Below, one piece after another: positions 52,801 to 61,342 of a DNA stretch of 64,000 nt (position 1 is its first letter; every line of letters starts with the position of its first letter). The translations under genes were made by a program, and so were the position numbers. Source of the DNA: [Bacillus] enclensis (lineage in GTDB: Bacteria > Bacillota > Bacilli > Bacillales > Bacillaceae_B); NCBI RefSeq assembly GCF_001456935.1, contig NZ_KQ758482.1, forward strand, positions 124,001-188,000, given 5' to 3'. The notes under the pieces are model-generated. The model saw only the letters and a program-made list of their open reading frames with translations, did no database searches and was not told where the DNA came from.

Positions 52801-53163
52801 ATCCTGTCCGTAAATGACATCGACCTCTATTCCATCTCCTTCAACCTCGGCATCCCAGAACCAGATACCGCGGTCCGTCAATGTGAACGTCACTTCGTAG
52901 GCCGCGCCTTCGAAAGAACCGCTCCATTTCACGTGGGAATCAGCCCATTCCACCTTGCTTCCTGATTTGACCCCGATCATCGGCTTGAATGTGATGCCAT
53001 TATCCCCATGAATGCGAAGATACAGATTGTTCATCGACCCATCGATCGGGTTGGCCATCAATCCATTCACCATGATGTCTTTATGTGTAAGGGCAAATAA
53101 GTCGCCGCCCGGTAAAAAAGTAAATGTCAGATCTCCTGCTGAGAGTACAACGTTTGTATTCAT
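49831..53163 (-). CDS. GH94 phosphorylase, likely 1,2-beta-oligoglucan phosphorylase
   Basis: 1110 residues, the size of the Listeria 1,2-beta-oligoglucan (sophorooligosaccharide) phosphorylase and longer than cellobiose phosphorylases (about 800). An N-terminal beta-sandwich (1-560) leads to an (alpha/alpha)6 barrel with GGAAWGTRDVCQGPTEYF near 622-639 and the acid motif GDGDWDDTLQ at 754-763, which holds the catalytic Asp. It splits beta-1,2-glucooligosaccharides with phosphate, giving glucose-1-phosphate, in the cytosol without a signal peptide. GAGGGG precedes the ATG. It follows the GH3 gene by 18 bases. Same gene set as in the Listeria innocua lin1839 region; substrate assigned by that synteny and length. 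Confidence 0.85.
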   Translation of the reverse strand: MNTNVVLSAGDLTFTFLPGGDLFALTHKDIMVNGLMANPIDGSMNNLYLRIHGDNGITFKPMIGVKSGSKVEWADSHVKWSGSFEGAAYEVTFTLTDRGIWFWDAEVEGDGIEVDVIYGQDLGLADRGAVRSNEAYMSQYIDHRVFKNEDRGYVVCSRQNQPQSSGFPYLQQGSLGKAAGYSTDGFQFYGLSYKETDRPEVLTKESLANEIYQYEFAYTALQSRKAILKGKQRFTFYGVFKEDHAGAIEELEFQDEIEAAWEEAQAGGTEYKGAGEYVKMKPGFGKPLQTLSMNETEIKELFGDRHNEEREGDRLLSFFTDTHEHVVLKEKELMVERPHGHILMSGENHRMKADTITTTSFMYGLFNSQLVVGNTSFNKMLTNQRSHLNVPKTSGQRIYIEVDGEYRLLTMPSLFEIGFNYARWYYKTEDDMIVISNYTVVDSPEVQLNVKSRNGKSYRYIVTNQVTMNNNEYEKGFNLKQEDGILTITADPKADSSQTFPHLCYRLKIDGADMETGREEKLAGGVEQGAASLVVMEVSASAEWNLTVQGLLNGEERDFVKRDLNEEIEKYREYYRGVMNGFKLSTNESTPASLQKVNALAWWYTHNMLVHYSVPHGLEQYGGAAWGTRDVCQGPTEYFMATQNYESVKEIIKTVYAHQYEDDGNWPQWFMFDKYYKFQQDDSHGDIIVWPLKVVSDYLAATNDYGILQEEIPFTEREGFGFTEGKATLLDHIRKELSYIKENFLHDTFLSSYGDGDWDDTLQPANANLKKYMASSWTVALTYQVIGKLSSVLQGVLEEEAEEFKALAEGIQQDFNKYILQDDVIPGFVYMEEAGKPEFMVHPKDTKTGIHYRLLPMNRSIISELFTPEQAAAHYELVKEHLYCPDGVRLMNRPAKYKGGVSTHFKRAEQASNFGREIGLQYVHAHIRFVEAMAKLGYTDEVWKGLEIINPVGLKEAVPNAERRQSNVYFSSSDGKFNTRYEAQERFGELRDGSVSVKGGWRIYSSGPGIYMNQLISNALGIRQEDGDLVIDPVLPEDLDGMRFDFTFQHKPVTFVYHLGSHDGMRVVINGQEASAIPVSNRYREGGVKITQTELEKLLTGETSTIEIHL

Positions 53164-53181
53164 TTCTTTCCCCTCGCTTCT

Positions 53182-55347
53182 CTATTTTTCCAGTATAAAG
53201 GATGCCTCCATGACGTCCTTGCTGTTTCCTCCAATATAGGCGATGAATGTACCTCTGTCGCTCGTAAACGTAAGATCGGAGTGATGATATCTGAGCTGCT
53301 CCTCTGTCAGGCTGAAGCCCACTTCTTTCGATACCCCCGGTTCCAGGCTTATTTTTTCAAAAGCCTTCAACTCCTTCAGCGGCCGTACCACTTCACCACT
53401 GACGTCCCGCACGTACAGCTGAACGACTTCTTCCCCGGCTGCCGTGCCGCTGTTCGTCACAGTGACCGTCAGATTCAACGGGCGATCGCACGTCATTTTT
53501 TCACTCGATAGCTCCATACCGCTGTAAGTGAACTCCGTATAGCTCAAGCCGTATCCAAATGGGAACAGCGGGCTGTTCGGGATATCCAGGTACTGTGAAA
53601 CATAGCGTTCCTGAGCGTCCGGCGCTCCCTTCGGCCGTCCGGTATTGTACTGATTATAATAAACCGGGATCTGGCCCGCACTGTAAGGGAAGGACATCGC
53701 CAGACGTCCGGACGGATTCACGTCACCGTATAATAGGTCCGCAACGGCTGCGCCGCCTTCCGTTCCCGGATACCAAGCTTCAAGGACTGCATCGGTTTCA
53801 TCCCACACACCATGAAGATCAAGCGGACGGCCGTTGAACAGCACTGAGACAATCGGCTTGCCCAGCTTCTTCATGCGCTGGATCAACTCGAGCTGTGCTT
53901 CGGGGAGACGGATATCTGCGCGGCAGCCCGCTTCCCCGCTCATTTCCGAGTCCTCGCCGAGTGCGAGGACGATGACGTCTGCGTCTTTTGCCGCATGTAG
54001 CGCGTCCTGAATTTGTTCTTCTGAAATCGTTTCAATGTCACTGCCGCCTGCGACAGTCAACTGTGCTTCATTGATTTTTTGTGAAAAGCCTTCTCTAACC
54101 GTCACGGCATCTTTCTTCGATCCCAGCCATGACCACGGTCCAAGAATGTCCCCGCTTTCTGCAAAAGGACCAATCAAAGCGATGTTCTGCTCTTTTCGAA
54201 GAGGTAAAACGCCTTCATTTTTCAGCAGCACTGCCGATTTCGATGCAAGCTCCCTGGCAGCTTCGCGGTGCGCGGTACTTAGCATCACTTCTTTTTCGAG
54301 CTCCTCATCCGCTCCCCTGTAGGGATTTTCGAATAAACCAAGCTTTTCCTTCAGCGTCAGGATCCGGAGGACGGCTTCATCGATCAATGCCTCCTCCACC
54401 TGACCTTCTTCTACTAATATCTTTAAGTATTTCACATACGCGGCGGTCATCATTTCAATATCCACCCCTGCCGTGAGTGCTTTCAACGCAGCTTCCTTTT
54501 CATCTTCTGCGACACCGTGAGGAATCATTTCCTTCACCGCCCCCCAGTCGGAGATCAGGACGCCGTCAAATCCCATTTCTTCACGGAGGATCGACCGCAT
54601 CAGCTTCTTATTTCCGGTCGCCGGGATGCCGAACACGGTATTGAATGCCGTCATCACCATCTCACAGCCTTCGTCGAGCGCCGCTTTATACGCAGGCAGA
54701 TAACTCTCCCGAAGCTCCCGCTCAGACATATCCACCGTATTATAATCACGTCCGCCTTCTGCTGCCCCGTACGCAGCAAAATGCTTTACACAGGCGGCTA
54801 CGCGGTCCGTTTCATTTGTCAGGTCATTCCCTTGAAAGCCGCGCACGAATGCCCTGGCAAACTCACTGTTCAAATACGGATCTTCCCCTGTCGATTCCAT
54901 CACCCGGCCCCAGCGAGGGTCCCGGACGAGATCGACCATCGGAGCGAATGTGACATGTACACCGGATGCCGATGCTTCACGCGCGGCAATTTCGGCACTT
55001 TTCTCCGCCAGTTCAAGATCCCATGAGCAGCCGATCGCAAGCGGTACAGGAAAGATCGTTTTATATCCGTGCACGATATCGGACATCACCAATAGAGGGA
55101 TGCCGAGCCGGTTCTCTTTCAGATGCTTCCGCTGGATGCTTTTCACTTCTTTCGCACCGGACGCGCCGAGCACCGATCCCGCATTCCCGATCGTCTCGTC
55201 GCTGATTCCCATTTCGGCCATCGGACCGGTGATCTGCCCCCCGTCACTTGCCCCTTTGAAAAATGGAGTCGCGAGCTGTGTCAGCTGGGCGATCTTTTCA
55301 TCCAATGTCATTTCATTTACTAATGAAGTAAGCTTCTGTTCATTCAT
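53182..55347 (-). CDS. GH3 beta-glucosidase (probably sophorose-active)
   Basis: 721 residues, BglX-like, without signal peptide, so intracellular. The (beta/alpha)8 domain has KHFAAYGAAEGGRD (188-201) and the nucleophile Asp267 in GVLISDWGAV; the second domain has GEDSEMSGEAG with the expected acid region, and a fibronectin III-like domain ends the chain. In Listeria innocua the matching GH3 (Lin1840) cleaves sophorose and short beta-1,2-glucans, completing what GH94 leaves. ATG behind GGAGGTTCC. First gene of the leftward transcript, controlled by the LacI-type operator at 55396. Confidence 0.9.
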   Translation of the reverse strand: MNEQKLTSLVNEMTLDEKIAQLTQLATPFFKGASDGGQITGPMAEMGISDETIGNAGSVLGASGAKEVKSIQRKHLKENRLGIPLLVMSDIVHGYKTIFPVPLAIGCSWDLELAEKSAEIAAREASASGVHVTFAPMVDLVRDPRWGRVMESTGEDPYLNSEFARAFVRGFQGNDLTNETDRVAACVKHFAAYGAAEGGRDYNTVDMSERELRESYLPAYKAALDEGCEMVMTAFNTVFGIPATGNKKLMRSILREEMGFDGVLISDWGAVKEMIPHGVAEDEKEAALKALTAGVDIEMMTAAYVKYLKILVEEGQVEEALIDEAVLRILTLKEKLGLFENPYRGADEELEKEVMLSTAHREAARELASKSAVLLKNEGVLPLRKEQNIALIGPFAESGDILGPWSWLGSKKDAVTVREGFSQKINEAQLTVAGGSDIETISEEQIQDALHAAKDADVIVLALGEDSEMSGEAGCRADIRLPEAQLELIQRMKKLGKPIVSVLFNGRPLDLHGVWDETDAVLEAWYPGTEGGAAVADLLYGDVNPSGRLAMSFPYSAGQIPVYYNQYNTGRPKGAPDAQERYVSQYLDIPNSPLFPFGYGLSYTEFTYSGMELSSEKMTCDRPLNLTVTVTNSGTAAGEEVVQLYVRDVSGEVVRPLKELKAFEKISLEPGVSKEVGFSLTEEQLRYHHSDLTFTSDRGTFIAYIGGNSKDVMEASFILEK

Positions 55348-55395
55348 ACCGGAACCTCCGAGTTTTAGGATTTTGTCGTACGATCCTTTATTTGG

Positions 55396-55407
55396 TGAAA
55401 CGTTTCA
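55396..55407. promoter_or_regulatory. LacI-type operator upstream of GH3
   Basis: TGAAACGTTTCA, a perfect 12-bp palindrome, 18 bases downstream of the GH3 -10. The core is the same as the site at 55607. Confidence 0.8.
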
Positions 55408-55424
55408 ATAATCAGTTGAGTCGA

Positions 55425-55453
55425 ATTATAAGCGTATTCTTCTTGATAGTCAA
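55425..55453 (-). promoter_or_regulatory. Sigma-A promoter of the GH3-GH94 operon
   Basis: On the minus strand TTGACT, 17 bases, TATAAT. A near-consensus promoter with the operator just after it. Confidence 0.85.
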
Positions 55454-55569
55454 CAAGGATCCGGTGCTGTAATAATTACCAAAATCATCTATTATCAAGG
55501 CTTCCAACCTATTAACCAGTGAATTTTAGTGAAATTGATTTTATCAGTCCAACATTTTTAAAAAAGTGG

Positions 55570-55598
55570 TTGAAAGCGGATTCATGTTTGATTATAAT
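55570..55598 (+). promoter_or_regulatory. Sigma-A promoter of the sugar ABC operon
   Basis: TTGAAA, 17 bases, TATAAT, reading toward the binding-protein gene, with the operator nine bases after the -10. Confidence 0.85.
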
Positions 55599-55606
55599 AT
55601 AGTTAT

Positions 55607-55618
55607 CGAAACGTTTCA
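55607..55618. promoter_or_regulatory. LacI-type operator of the sugar ABC operon
   Basis: CGAAACGTTTCA, the same GAAACGTTTC palindrome as at 55396, overlapping the likely transcription start. The LacI gene at the operon's end is the obvious binder; CcpA could also compete for it. Confidence 0.8.
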
Positions 55619-55709
55619 ATAACGTTTGGCTGATTTTTGGGTTTGTTCAATAGAATGCATCCAGCAGTGATTCAGACAGTGCAAGGCCATATGCTCTGTA
55701 TCAGTTCTA

Positions 55710-55968
55710 GCTTTTGATTGGAGTGCAAGACGAAGACTCCTGCGGGAAAAGCGAGACAGGTGAGACTTGTCCAGCTCCAGGGCTTAGAGGCACATGTCAT
55801 AAGTCAACTCGCCCAAGAAGGCAAAGAACGCCTTCGTGGACGATTCGCCTTATGCCACCCGCCTCTGACCAAAGCCCTTCCGCTTTTCTAACCCGCAGGA
55901 GCTTTAGCGACGAGGAGGCTCACCGGCCGCCCGCGGAAAGCGAAGTCTTGCACGGAAATCAAAAGCGG
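55710..55968. repeat. Dispersed palindromic repeat, family A, copy 2
   Basis: Same ends as at 20283 (TTTGATTGGAGTGCAAGACG at left, GTCTTGCACGGAAATCAA at right). The central hairpin is present in the opposite orientation: AAGAAGGCAAAGAACGCCTT here against GAAGGCGTTCTTTGCC there. It lies between the operon promoter and the binding-protein start, so it is transcribed as a long hairpin in the 5' leader. Confidence 0.85.
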
Positions 55969-56024
55969 CATTTACAGGGACTGCTTTTTTGAAAAACAAT
56001 AAAGAATAGAATGGAGATGGGAGA

Positions 56025-57257
56025 ATGAGAAAGAAATCATGGACACTGTTACTGGTCGCGATGATCGCATTATCGGCCGTACTTGCTGCATGCGGAGGCG
56101 GCGGCGATTCAAAAGACGGCAAGAAAGAAATCACCGTCTGGGCCATGGGTGAAGAAGGAAAGAAATTGAAGGAAATAGCTTCTAAATTTGAAGAAGAAAA
56201 CAAAGACATCACTGTAAAAGTGCAGGCGATCCCTTGGGGCAACGCCCACGATAAACTATTGACTGCCGTTGCTTCAGGAAACGGACCGGATGTCCTTCAA
56301 TTAGGGACAACCTGGGTTCCTGAATTTGCAGATGCCGGCGCTTTGCTAGACTTGGAACCTTATCTCGAGGATTACCCGGAATTCAAACCTGAGAATTTCT
56401 TCGAAGGTTCCGTCACTTCCATGAAATATGACGATAAAATTGTCGGTGTTCCTTGGTACATCGATACACGCGTACTCTACTACCGCACAGATCTATTGAA
56501 AGAAGCTGGTTACGACAAAGCCCCTGCCACATGGGACGAGCTGAAGGATGCAGCTGAAAAGCTGAACGCACGCGGAGACGACATGTACGGTCTTGATATC
56601 GACCGTAATGACCAGATCACACCTTTCATCTTTGCATGGCAAAATGGATATGAATTCGAAGGCAAGGACAAAATGAACTTCGACAGCCCTGAATTCAAAG
56701 GCGCAATCGAATACTATGCAAGCTACTTCAAGGAAGGCTTAAGCCCGACTGCAGAAGGAATCGATATCGTACAGGCATTCAAGAGCGGTTCAAAGCCGAT
56801 GTTCTTTAGCGGCCCTTGGATGATCAACATTATCAACGACCAGGCTCCTGACCTTAAAGACAAATGGGCAGTAGCTGAAATGCCGAAGAAAGAAACAAAC
56901 ACATCAAGCATGGGCGGATCGAACCTCTCGATCTTCCACAACTCTGAAAATGTTGATGAATCCCTTAAATTCATCTCTTATATGAACGAAGTGGACACAC
57001 AAATGGAATGGCTGGAAATGTCAAACACACTTCCTTCACGTACAGAAGCTTGGGAAGAGCCTAAGCTGAAAGAAGATCCATTACTTTCTGTGTTCGGTAA
57101 GCAGCTGGAAAACACTAAAGCATCACCGCAAATCAAAGAATTTGAAAAGATCGCACAGGAATTCCTTTCTTCCATCGAAAGAATCACTGTCGGCGGTGCA
57201 GATATCGATAAAGAACTTGAACAGTTCAATAAAAAAGCAAACGACATTGTTGAGTAA
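56025..57257 (+). CDS. Sugar ABC transporter substrate-binding lipoprotein
   Basis: 410 residues with a lipoprotein signal: MRKKSW, a hydrophobic stretch, and the lipobox LAAC with Cys23. The mature part is a family 1 solute-binding protein (EITVWAMGEEGKKLKEIASK, TTWVPEFADAGALLDLEPYL, GVPWYIDTRVLYYRTDLL). In Listeria the homologue in this gene set binds sophorooligosaccharides, and that is the likely ligand. ATG behind GGAGATGGGAG. No ABC ATPase gene is present, so a shared MsmX/MsmK-type ATPase is expected. The gene is separated from the permeases by a second large hairpin repeat. Confidence 0.92.
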   Translation: MRKKSWTLLLVAMIALSAVLAACGGGGDSKDGKKEITVWAMGEEGKKLKEIASKFEEENKDITVKVQAIPWGNAHDKLLTAVASGNGPDVLQLGTTWVPEFADAGALLDLEPYLEDYPEFKPENFFEGSVTSMKYDDKIVGVPWYIDTRVLYYRTDLLKEAGYDKAPATWDELKDAAEKLNARGDDMYGLDIDRNDQITPFIFAWQNGYEFEGKDKMNFDSPEFKGAIEYYASYFKEGLSPTAEGIDIVQAFKSGSKPMFFSGPWMINIINDQAPDLKDKWAVAEMPKKETNTSSMGGSNLSIFHNSENVDESLKFISYMNEVDTQMEWLEMSNTLPSRTEAWEEPKLKEDPLLSVFGKQLENTKASPQIKEFEKIAQEFLSSIERITVGGADIDKELEQFNKKANDIVE

Positions 57258-57259
57258 AA

Positions 57260-57382
57260 CGAAAAGCGGAGGCGGCCCGTTCAGCCCCGACAAGTGTTGG
57301 AAGTCCGGCCGGTGAAGTCGTTCTTTGACTTCAGTGGCCGGACTGAAACGTCTCGAGGGGCTGGCCGCCGGAGCTGGATAAG
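57260..57382. repeat. Dispersed hairpin repeat, family B
   Basis: About 120 bp with arms AGCGGAGGCGGCC / GGCCGCCGGAGCT and AGCCCCGAC / CTCGAGGGGCT and an inner stem GAAGTCGTTCTTTGACTTC. It is a long, GC-rich, nearly self-complementary unit between the binding protein and the permease genes. A type known in Bacillaceae genomes; only this copy is in the window. Confidence 0.8.
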
Positions 57383-57511
57383 ATTAAATACTAAAAAGCA
57401 TTCGCTCTTAATAAGGAAGATAGTTGGAGTTACAGGCATATCCCCACTGGGATTGCCTGAACTCCATTTTTAAAATAAACCTTCTGCGGTGTTTTGGTTA
57501 GGTGGGATATC

Positions 57512-58411
57512 ATGAGCAATGGATTAAAAAATATCAGAACAAATAAGCATCCATACGTGTTTATTGCTCCTGCAGTCATCATATTGGCTGTTTTCAGCAT
57601 CGTTCCGATCATAGTGGCCTTCTTGATCAGCTTTACCGACCTGGATCTTGCCGGGCTTGCCAACTGGTCGAATGTACACTTTGTCGGCCTGGAAAACTAC
57701 TCTGCATTGATTTCAGACGAACTCTTTCATAAATCGATTTACAACACATTTTTCTATGTCATCATCGGGGTCCCTCTTGTCATTGTATTCTCTTTAGGGA
57801 TCGCCCTTCTTCTTAATTACGGGACAAGCAAGCTGTTCACGGTTTTCCGCGGGGTCTATTATATGCCTTCGATCACGAACATCATCGCTGTGGCGGTTAT
57901 CTGGGGCTTCCTTTACAACACCGAGTACGGACTTTTCAACTACTTATTATCTCTTTTGGATGTCGAGAAAATCCCATGGTTAGGAGAGCCAACGATCGCC
58001 AAGCTATCGTTGATTGTTTTAGCTGTATGGAAAGGGATCGGGATCAATATGATCATCTTCCTCGCGGCACTCCAGGGGATACCGAAATCTTACTATGAAG
58101 CGGCCGAAATGGACGGGGCCAACCGCTGGCAGGTGCTTTGGAACGTGACCATTCCATTACTGAGGTACGCTACGTTCTTCGTCACCGTCACGACACTCAT
58201 CGGATGGCTTCAGTTCTTCGAAGAACCGTTCGTCATGACAAACGGCGGACCGCTTGACGGGACGATCTCAATGGCACTATTCATTTACCAGCGGGGCTTC
58301 CAGTTCAGTGAATTCGGATACGCGGCAGCAGGCTCATTCATTCTGTTCGTGTTCATCATCATCATTACCTTGGTTCAATTTAAGATTAGAAAATCTGATA
58401 CAGAATACTAA
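57512..58411 (+). CDS. ABC sugar permease, MalF-type
   Basis: 299 residues from the ATG at 57512, six bases after AGGTGG; the frame upstream is not coding. Six membrane segments, and the EAA loop YYEAAEMDGANRWQVLWNVTIPLL that contacts the ATPase. Pairs with the permease 32 bases downstream. Imports the oligosaccharide delivered by the lipoprotein, powered by an ATPase encoded elsewhere. Confidence 0.93.
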   Translation: MSNGLKNIRTNKHPYVFIAPAVIILAVFSIVPIIVAFLISFTDLDLAGLANWSNVHFVGLENYSALISDELFHKSIYNTFFYVIIGVPLVIVFSLGIALLLNYGTSKLFTVFRGVYYMPSITNIIAVAVIWGFLYNTEYGLFNYLLSLLDVEKIPWLGEPTIAKLSLIVLAVWKGIGINMIIFLAALQGIPKSYYEAAEMDGANRWQVLWNVTIPLLRYATFFVTVTTLIGWLQFFEEPFVMTNGGPLDGTISMALFIYQRGFQFSEFGYAAAGSFILFVFIIIITLVQFKIRKSDTEY

Positions 58412-58443
58412 GATTGTAAATACACAGTATCGGGGTTGAAACT

Positions 58444-59262
58444 ATGAAAACATTTAAAATGGAACGGCTTTTTGTCATCATCCTCCTGATCCTCGGCGGA
58501 ATCATTGTATCCGTCCCGTTCATCTGGATGATCTCAAGCTCATTCAAGCCGGAAAGCGAAGTGCTTCAAATACCGCCTACGCTCATTCCTGAAAATCCAA
58601 CGCTCGAAAACTACGCCAATCTGTTCGAAAGCATGAACTTCGGCGTCTACTTGAGAAACACATTGATCATCGTGCTCTTCTCCTTTGTCGGCCTGTTCTT
58701 CAACGCCATGGCCGGTTACGGTTTTGCGAAATACCAATTCAAAGGCAGGGAAAAAATCTTCTACATCGTGCTGGCAACGATGATGATCCCTGCACAGGTA
58801 ACGATGATTCCCGTTTACCTGATCCTGAATGAAATGGGTCTGACCAATACGATGACAGGGATCGTGCTGCCGGGACTTGCAGCCGCCTTCAGCATCTTCC
58901 TGTTCAGGCAGTTCATGACGACGATCCCGACCGACCTGATCGAGGCTGCCCGCCTTGATGGCGCAGGAGAACTCTACATCTTTTTCCGCCTGATCGTGCC
59001 GATTGCCAAACCAATCTTCGCCGTACAGGGGATCCTGACCTTCATCGGGGCATGGAACAGCTTCCTCTGGCCGCTGATCATCGCCAATGATGAAAGCCTT
59101 TATACCCTGTCAGTCGGACTTTCGCTTTTACAGGGCCAGTACGCCAACAACTTCGGCCTGCAGATGGCCGGCGCGGCATTCATGGTGGTACCGATCATCA
59201 TCATCTTCTCGTTCTTCCAGAAATATATCGTGGAAGGATTTACGATGTCGGGGATTAAGTAG
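58444..59262 (+). CDS. ABC sugar permease, MalG-type
   Basis: 272 residues with six membrane segments and the EAA loop LIEAARLDGAGELYIFFRLIVPIAKP. The end is KYIVEGFTMSGIK, typical of MalG-like permeases. GGGGTTGAAAC precedes the ATG, a weak site. It completes the membrane part of the importer. Confidence 0.93.
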   Translation: MKTFKMERLFVIILLILGGIIVSVPFIWMISSSFKPESEVLQIPPTLIPENPTLENYANLFESMNFGVYLRNTLIIVLFSFVGLFFNAMAGYGFAKYQFKGREKIFYIVLATMMIPAQVTMIPVYLILNEMGLTNTMTGIVLPGLAAAFSIFLFRQFMTTIPTDLIEAARLDGAGELYIFFRLIVPIAKPIFAVQGILTFIGAWNSFLWPLIIANDESLYTLSVGLSLLQGQYANNFGLQMAGAAFMVVPIIIIFSFFQKYIVEGFTMSGIK

Positions 59263-59299
59263 TTGATTTGTTGGGGGTTTGTGAGGTTGTTTTAGGGGT

Positions 59300-59534
59300 G
59301 TACCTGGTACAGTGGGGGTTGGTTGTACCAGGTACACCAGCTCGGATTTGTACCTGGTACAATCCTTTTTCGGATGGTGGCGGGCTTCGTTTCGGTGAAA
59401 TGAGCCTGGCACCTTTTGGTGTATTTTGAGCCTTGCTCATTTTGGGGGTTTTGAGCCAGGCTCAATTCCGGCTGTTTGAGCCTGGCTCGAACTCGCCGGG
59501 GCCAGGCACAAATCAAACATATTGTTCCTGGCAC
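59300..59534. repeat. Cluster of nine 11-bp CCWGG-centred palindromes
   Basis: GTACCTGGTAC at 59300 and 59350, GTACCAGGTAC at 59325, GAGCCTGGCAC at 59402, GAGCCTTGCTC at 59428, GAGCCAGGCTC at 59453, GAGCCTGGCTC at 59478, GGGCCAGGCAC at 59499, and GTTCCTGGCAC at 59524. The gap between the permease and the GH13 gene (59263-59615) contains no coding frame besides. Spacing is 23-52 bases, most often 25. Confidence 0.75.
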
Positions 59535-59615
59535 CAAAAACAATGGACCGCACACCCCAGACACCCTATCCCCTCACCCAGCATCCCGGCAACCAACACA
59601 TTCAAGGAGGCAGCC

Positions 59616-61253
59616 ATGGAGAAAAAATGGTGGCACCGCTCGACGGTGTATCAAATATACCCGCGCAGTTTTAATGACCATAATGGCGACGGGATCGGGG
59701 ATATTCCCGGTATTATTGAAAAACTCGATTATCTTGCTTTTCTCGGGATTGATATCATCTGGCTTAGCCCGGTGTATCAATCGCCGAATGACGATAACGG
59801 ATATGATATCAGCGATTATTATGAGATCATGAGTGATTTCGGTACGATGGATGACATGGAGAAACTAATTCAAGAGGCACGCAAGCGGGATATCCATATC
59901 ATGATGGATCTTGTCATCAACCATACTTCTGATGAACACCCATGGTTCATCGAATCCCGGAAATCAAAGGATAATCCGTATCGTGATTATTATGTATGGA
60001 GGGATGGCAGCGGCGGTCCGCCGAGCGGCATCACCTCTGTTTTCAGCGGTCCTGCATGGGAATATGATGAAGAGACCGGCGAGTACTACTTCCATCTTTT
60101 CAGCAGGAAACAGCCTGACTTGAACCTTCATAACAAGGAAGTCAGGGAACATCTCTATAATATGATGAATTTCTGGCTCGATAAAGGAGTGAGCGGGTTC
60201 CGTATGGATGTGATCGATTTGATTGGGAAGGAAATCGATCACAACGTTTTGACAGACGGACCGAAGCTGCATGATTACCTGCAGGAAATGAATCGGGAGG
60301 TCCTCTCGAACTATCCGACCGTCACTGTCGGTGAAACTCCTTCTGCCACGCCTGAGACGGCAAAGCTTTACACGGGAGAAGGACGGAATGAGCTTGATAT
60401 GGTGTTCACTTTTCAGCATATGTCGCTTGATGAAGTGGATGGAAAAGGAAAGTGGGCGCTAAAGCCGCTTAATCTGCGGGACTTGAAACAAACACTGGGT
60501 AAATGGCAGACTGAACTTCACGGGCAGGGATGGAACAGCCTGTACTGGAATAATCATGATCAGCCGAGGATCGTTTCCAGATGGGGCAACGACAGAGAGT
60601 ACCGGGTGGAATCGGCGAAGATGCTTGCCACCATCCTTCATATGATGCAGGGCACACCCTATGTTTATCAAGGTGAGGAAATCGGGATGACGAATATCGT
60701 TTTTGATGATATCCGGGACTACCGCGATATTGAGACGATTAATTTATATAATGAAAAAATTTCGGAAGGCATCCCGCATAAAGAGGTCATGAAATCCATC
60801 CATGTAAAAGGAAGGGATAATGCCCGCACCCCGTTCCAGTGGGACCGCAGTCATCACGGCGGCTTCACGACCGGGACACCTTGGCTTGAAGTGAATGCAA
60901 ACCATAAGGAAATCAACGCGGAAGATGCACTGAAAGATGAGGACTCCATCTTCCATTACTATAGAAAGCTGATCCGATTAAGGAAAGAGCACGACATCAT
61001 CGTGTACGGCGGGTACGATCCGATCCTGGTTGAACACCCTGAAATTTTCGCCTATAAGAGAAAGCTCGGAAATGAGACACTGGTTGTCGTCGCGAACTTT
61101 TATGGAAACGAACCGGAGCTGTCACTGCCGGAACAATTAGACGGCACCAGCTGCGAAATCGTGATAAACAACTGTGAAGGGGCATCCGGACGGCCTTCCG
61201 GATTGAAAACTTTACGTCCATATGAAGCAATCGTCTATCTCATAAAACACTAA
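59616..61253 (+). CDS. GH13 alpha-glucosidase, probably oligo-1,6-glucosidase type
   Basis: 545 residues from the ATG at 59616, with AAGGAGG upstream; open sequence to 59433 is non-coding. The (beta/alpha)8 motifs are DLVINHTSDEHPWF, the nucleophile Asp198 in GFRMDVIDL, the acid Glu240 in TVGETPSA and the transition-state Asp315 in WNNHDQPR. Val199 directly after the nucleophile is the residue that marks alpha-1,6 specificity in this subfamily (Ala or Thr mark alpha-1,4). An alpha-glucosidase is not expected for beta-1,2-glucan use, so the operon may handle mixed-linkage or isomaltose-type sugars as well. Confidence 0.9.
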   Translation: MEKKWWHRSTVYQIYPRSFNDHNGDGIGDIPGIIEKLDYLAFLGIDIIWLSPVYQSPNDDNGYDISDYYEIMSDFGTMDDMEKLIQEARKRDIHIMMDLVINHTSDEHPWFIESRKSKDNPYRDYYVWRDGSGGPPSGITSVFSGPAWEYDEETGEYYFHLFSRKQPDLNLHNKEVREHLYNMMNFWLDKGVSGFRMDVIDLIGKEIDHNVLTDGPKLHDYLQEMNREVLSNYPTVTVGETPSATPETAKLYTGEGRNELDMVFTFQHMSLDEVDGKGKWALKPLNLRDLKQTLGKWQTELHGQGWNSLYWNNHDQPRIVSRWGNDREYRVESAKMLATILHMMQGTPYVYQGEEIGMTNIVFDDIRDYRDIETINLYNEKISEGIPHKEVMKSIHVKGRDNARTPFQWDRSHHGGFTTGTPWLEVNANHKEINAEDALKDEDSIFHYYRKLIRLRKEHDIIVYGGYDPILVEHPEIFAYKRKLGNETLVVVANFYGNEPELSLPEQLDGTSCEIVINNCEGASGRPSGLKTLRPYEAIVYLIKH

Positions 61254-61342
61254 ACCGCTTACAATCCATACCAATAATTGTATAATAAGACATATACCAG
61301 ACAATGAACTGACAAGCCCTATGTTAAAAGGAAGTGAACAAC

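Noticed and set aside
55396-55407. GAAACGTTTC as a CcpA cre site only
   Set aside because: The symmetric core without the usual central asymmetry, its occurrence at both promoters of the locus and the local LacI gene favour a dedicated operator; CcpA binding remains possible as an extra.
59433-59615. N-terminal extension of the GH13 frame
   Set aside because: The extension crosses the palindrome cluster, has no ribosome binding site, and GH13 homology begins at the ATG at 59616 behind AAGGAGG.
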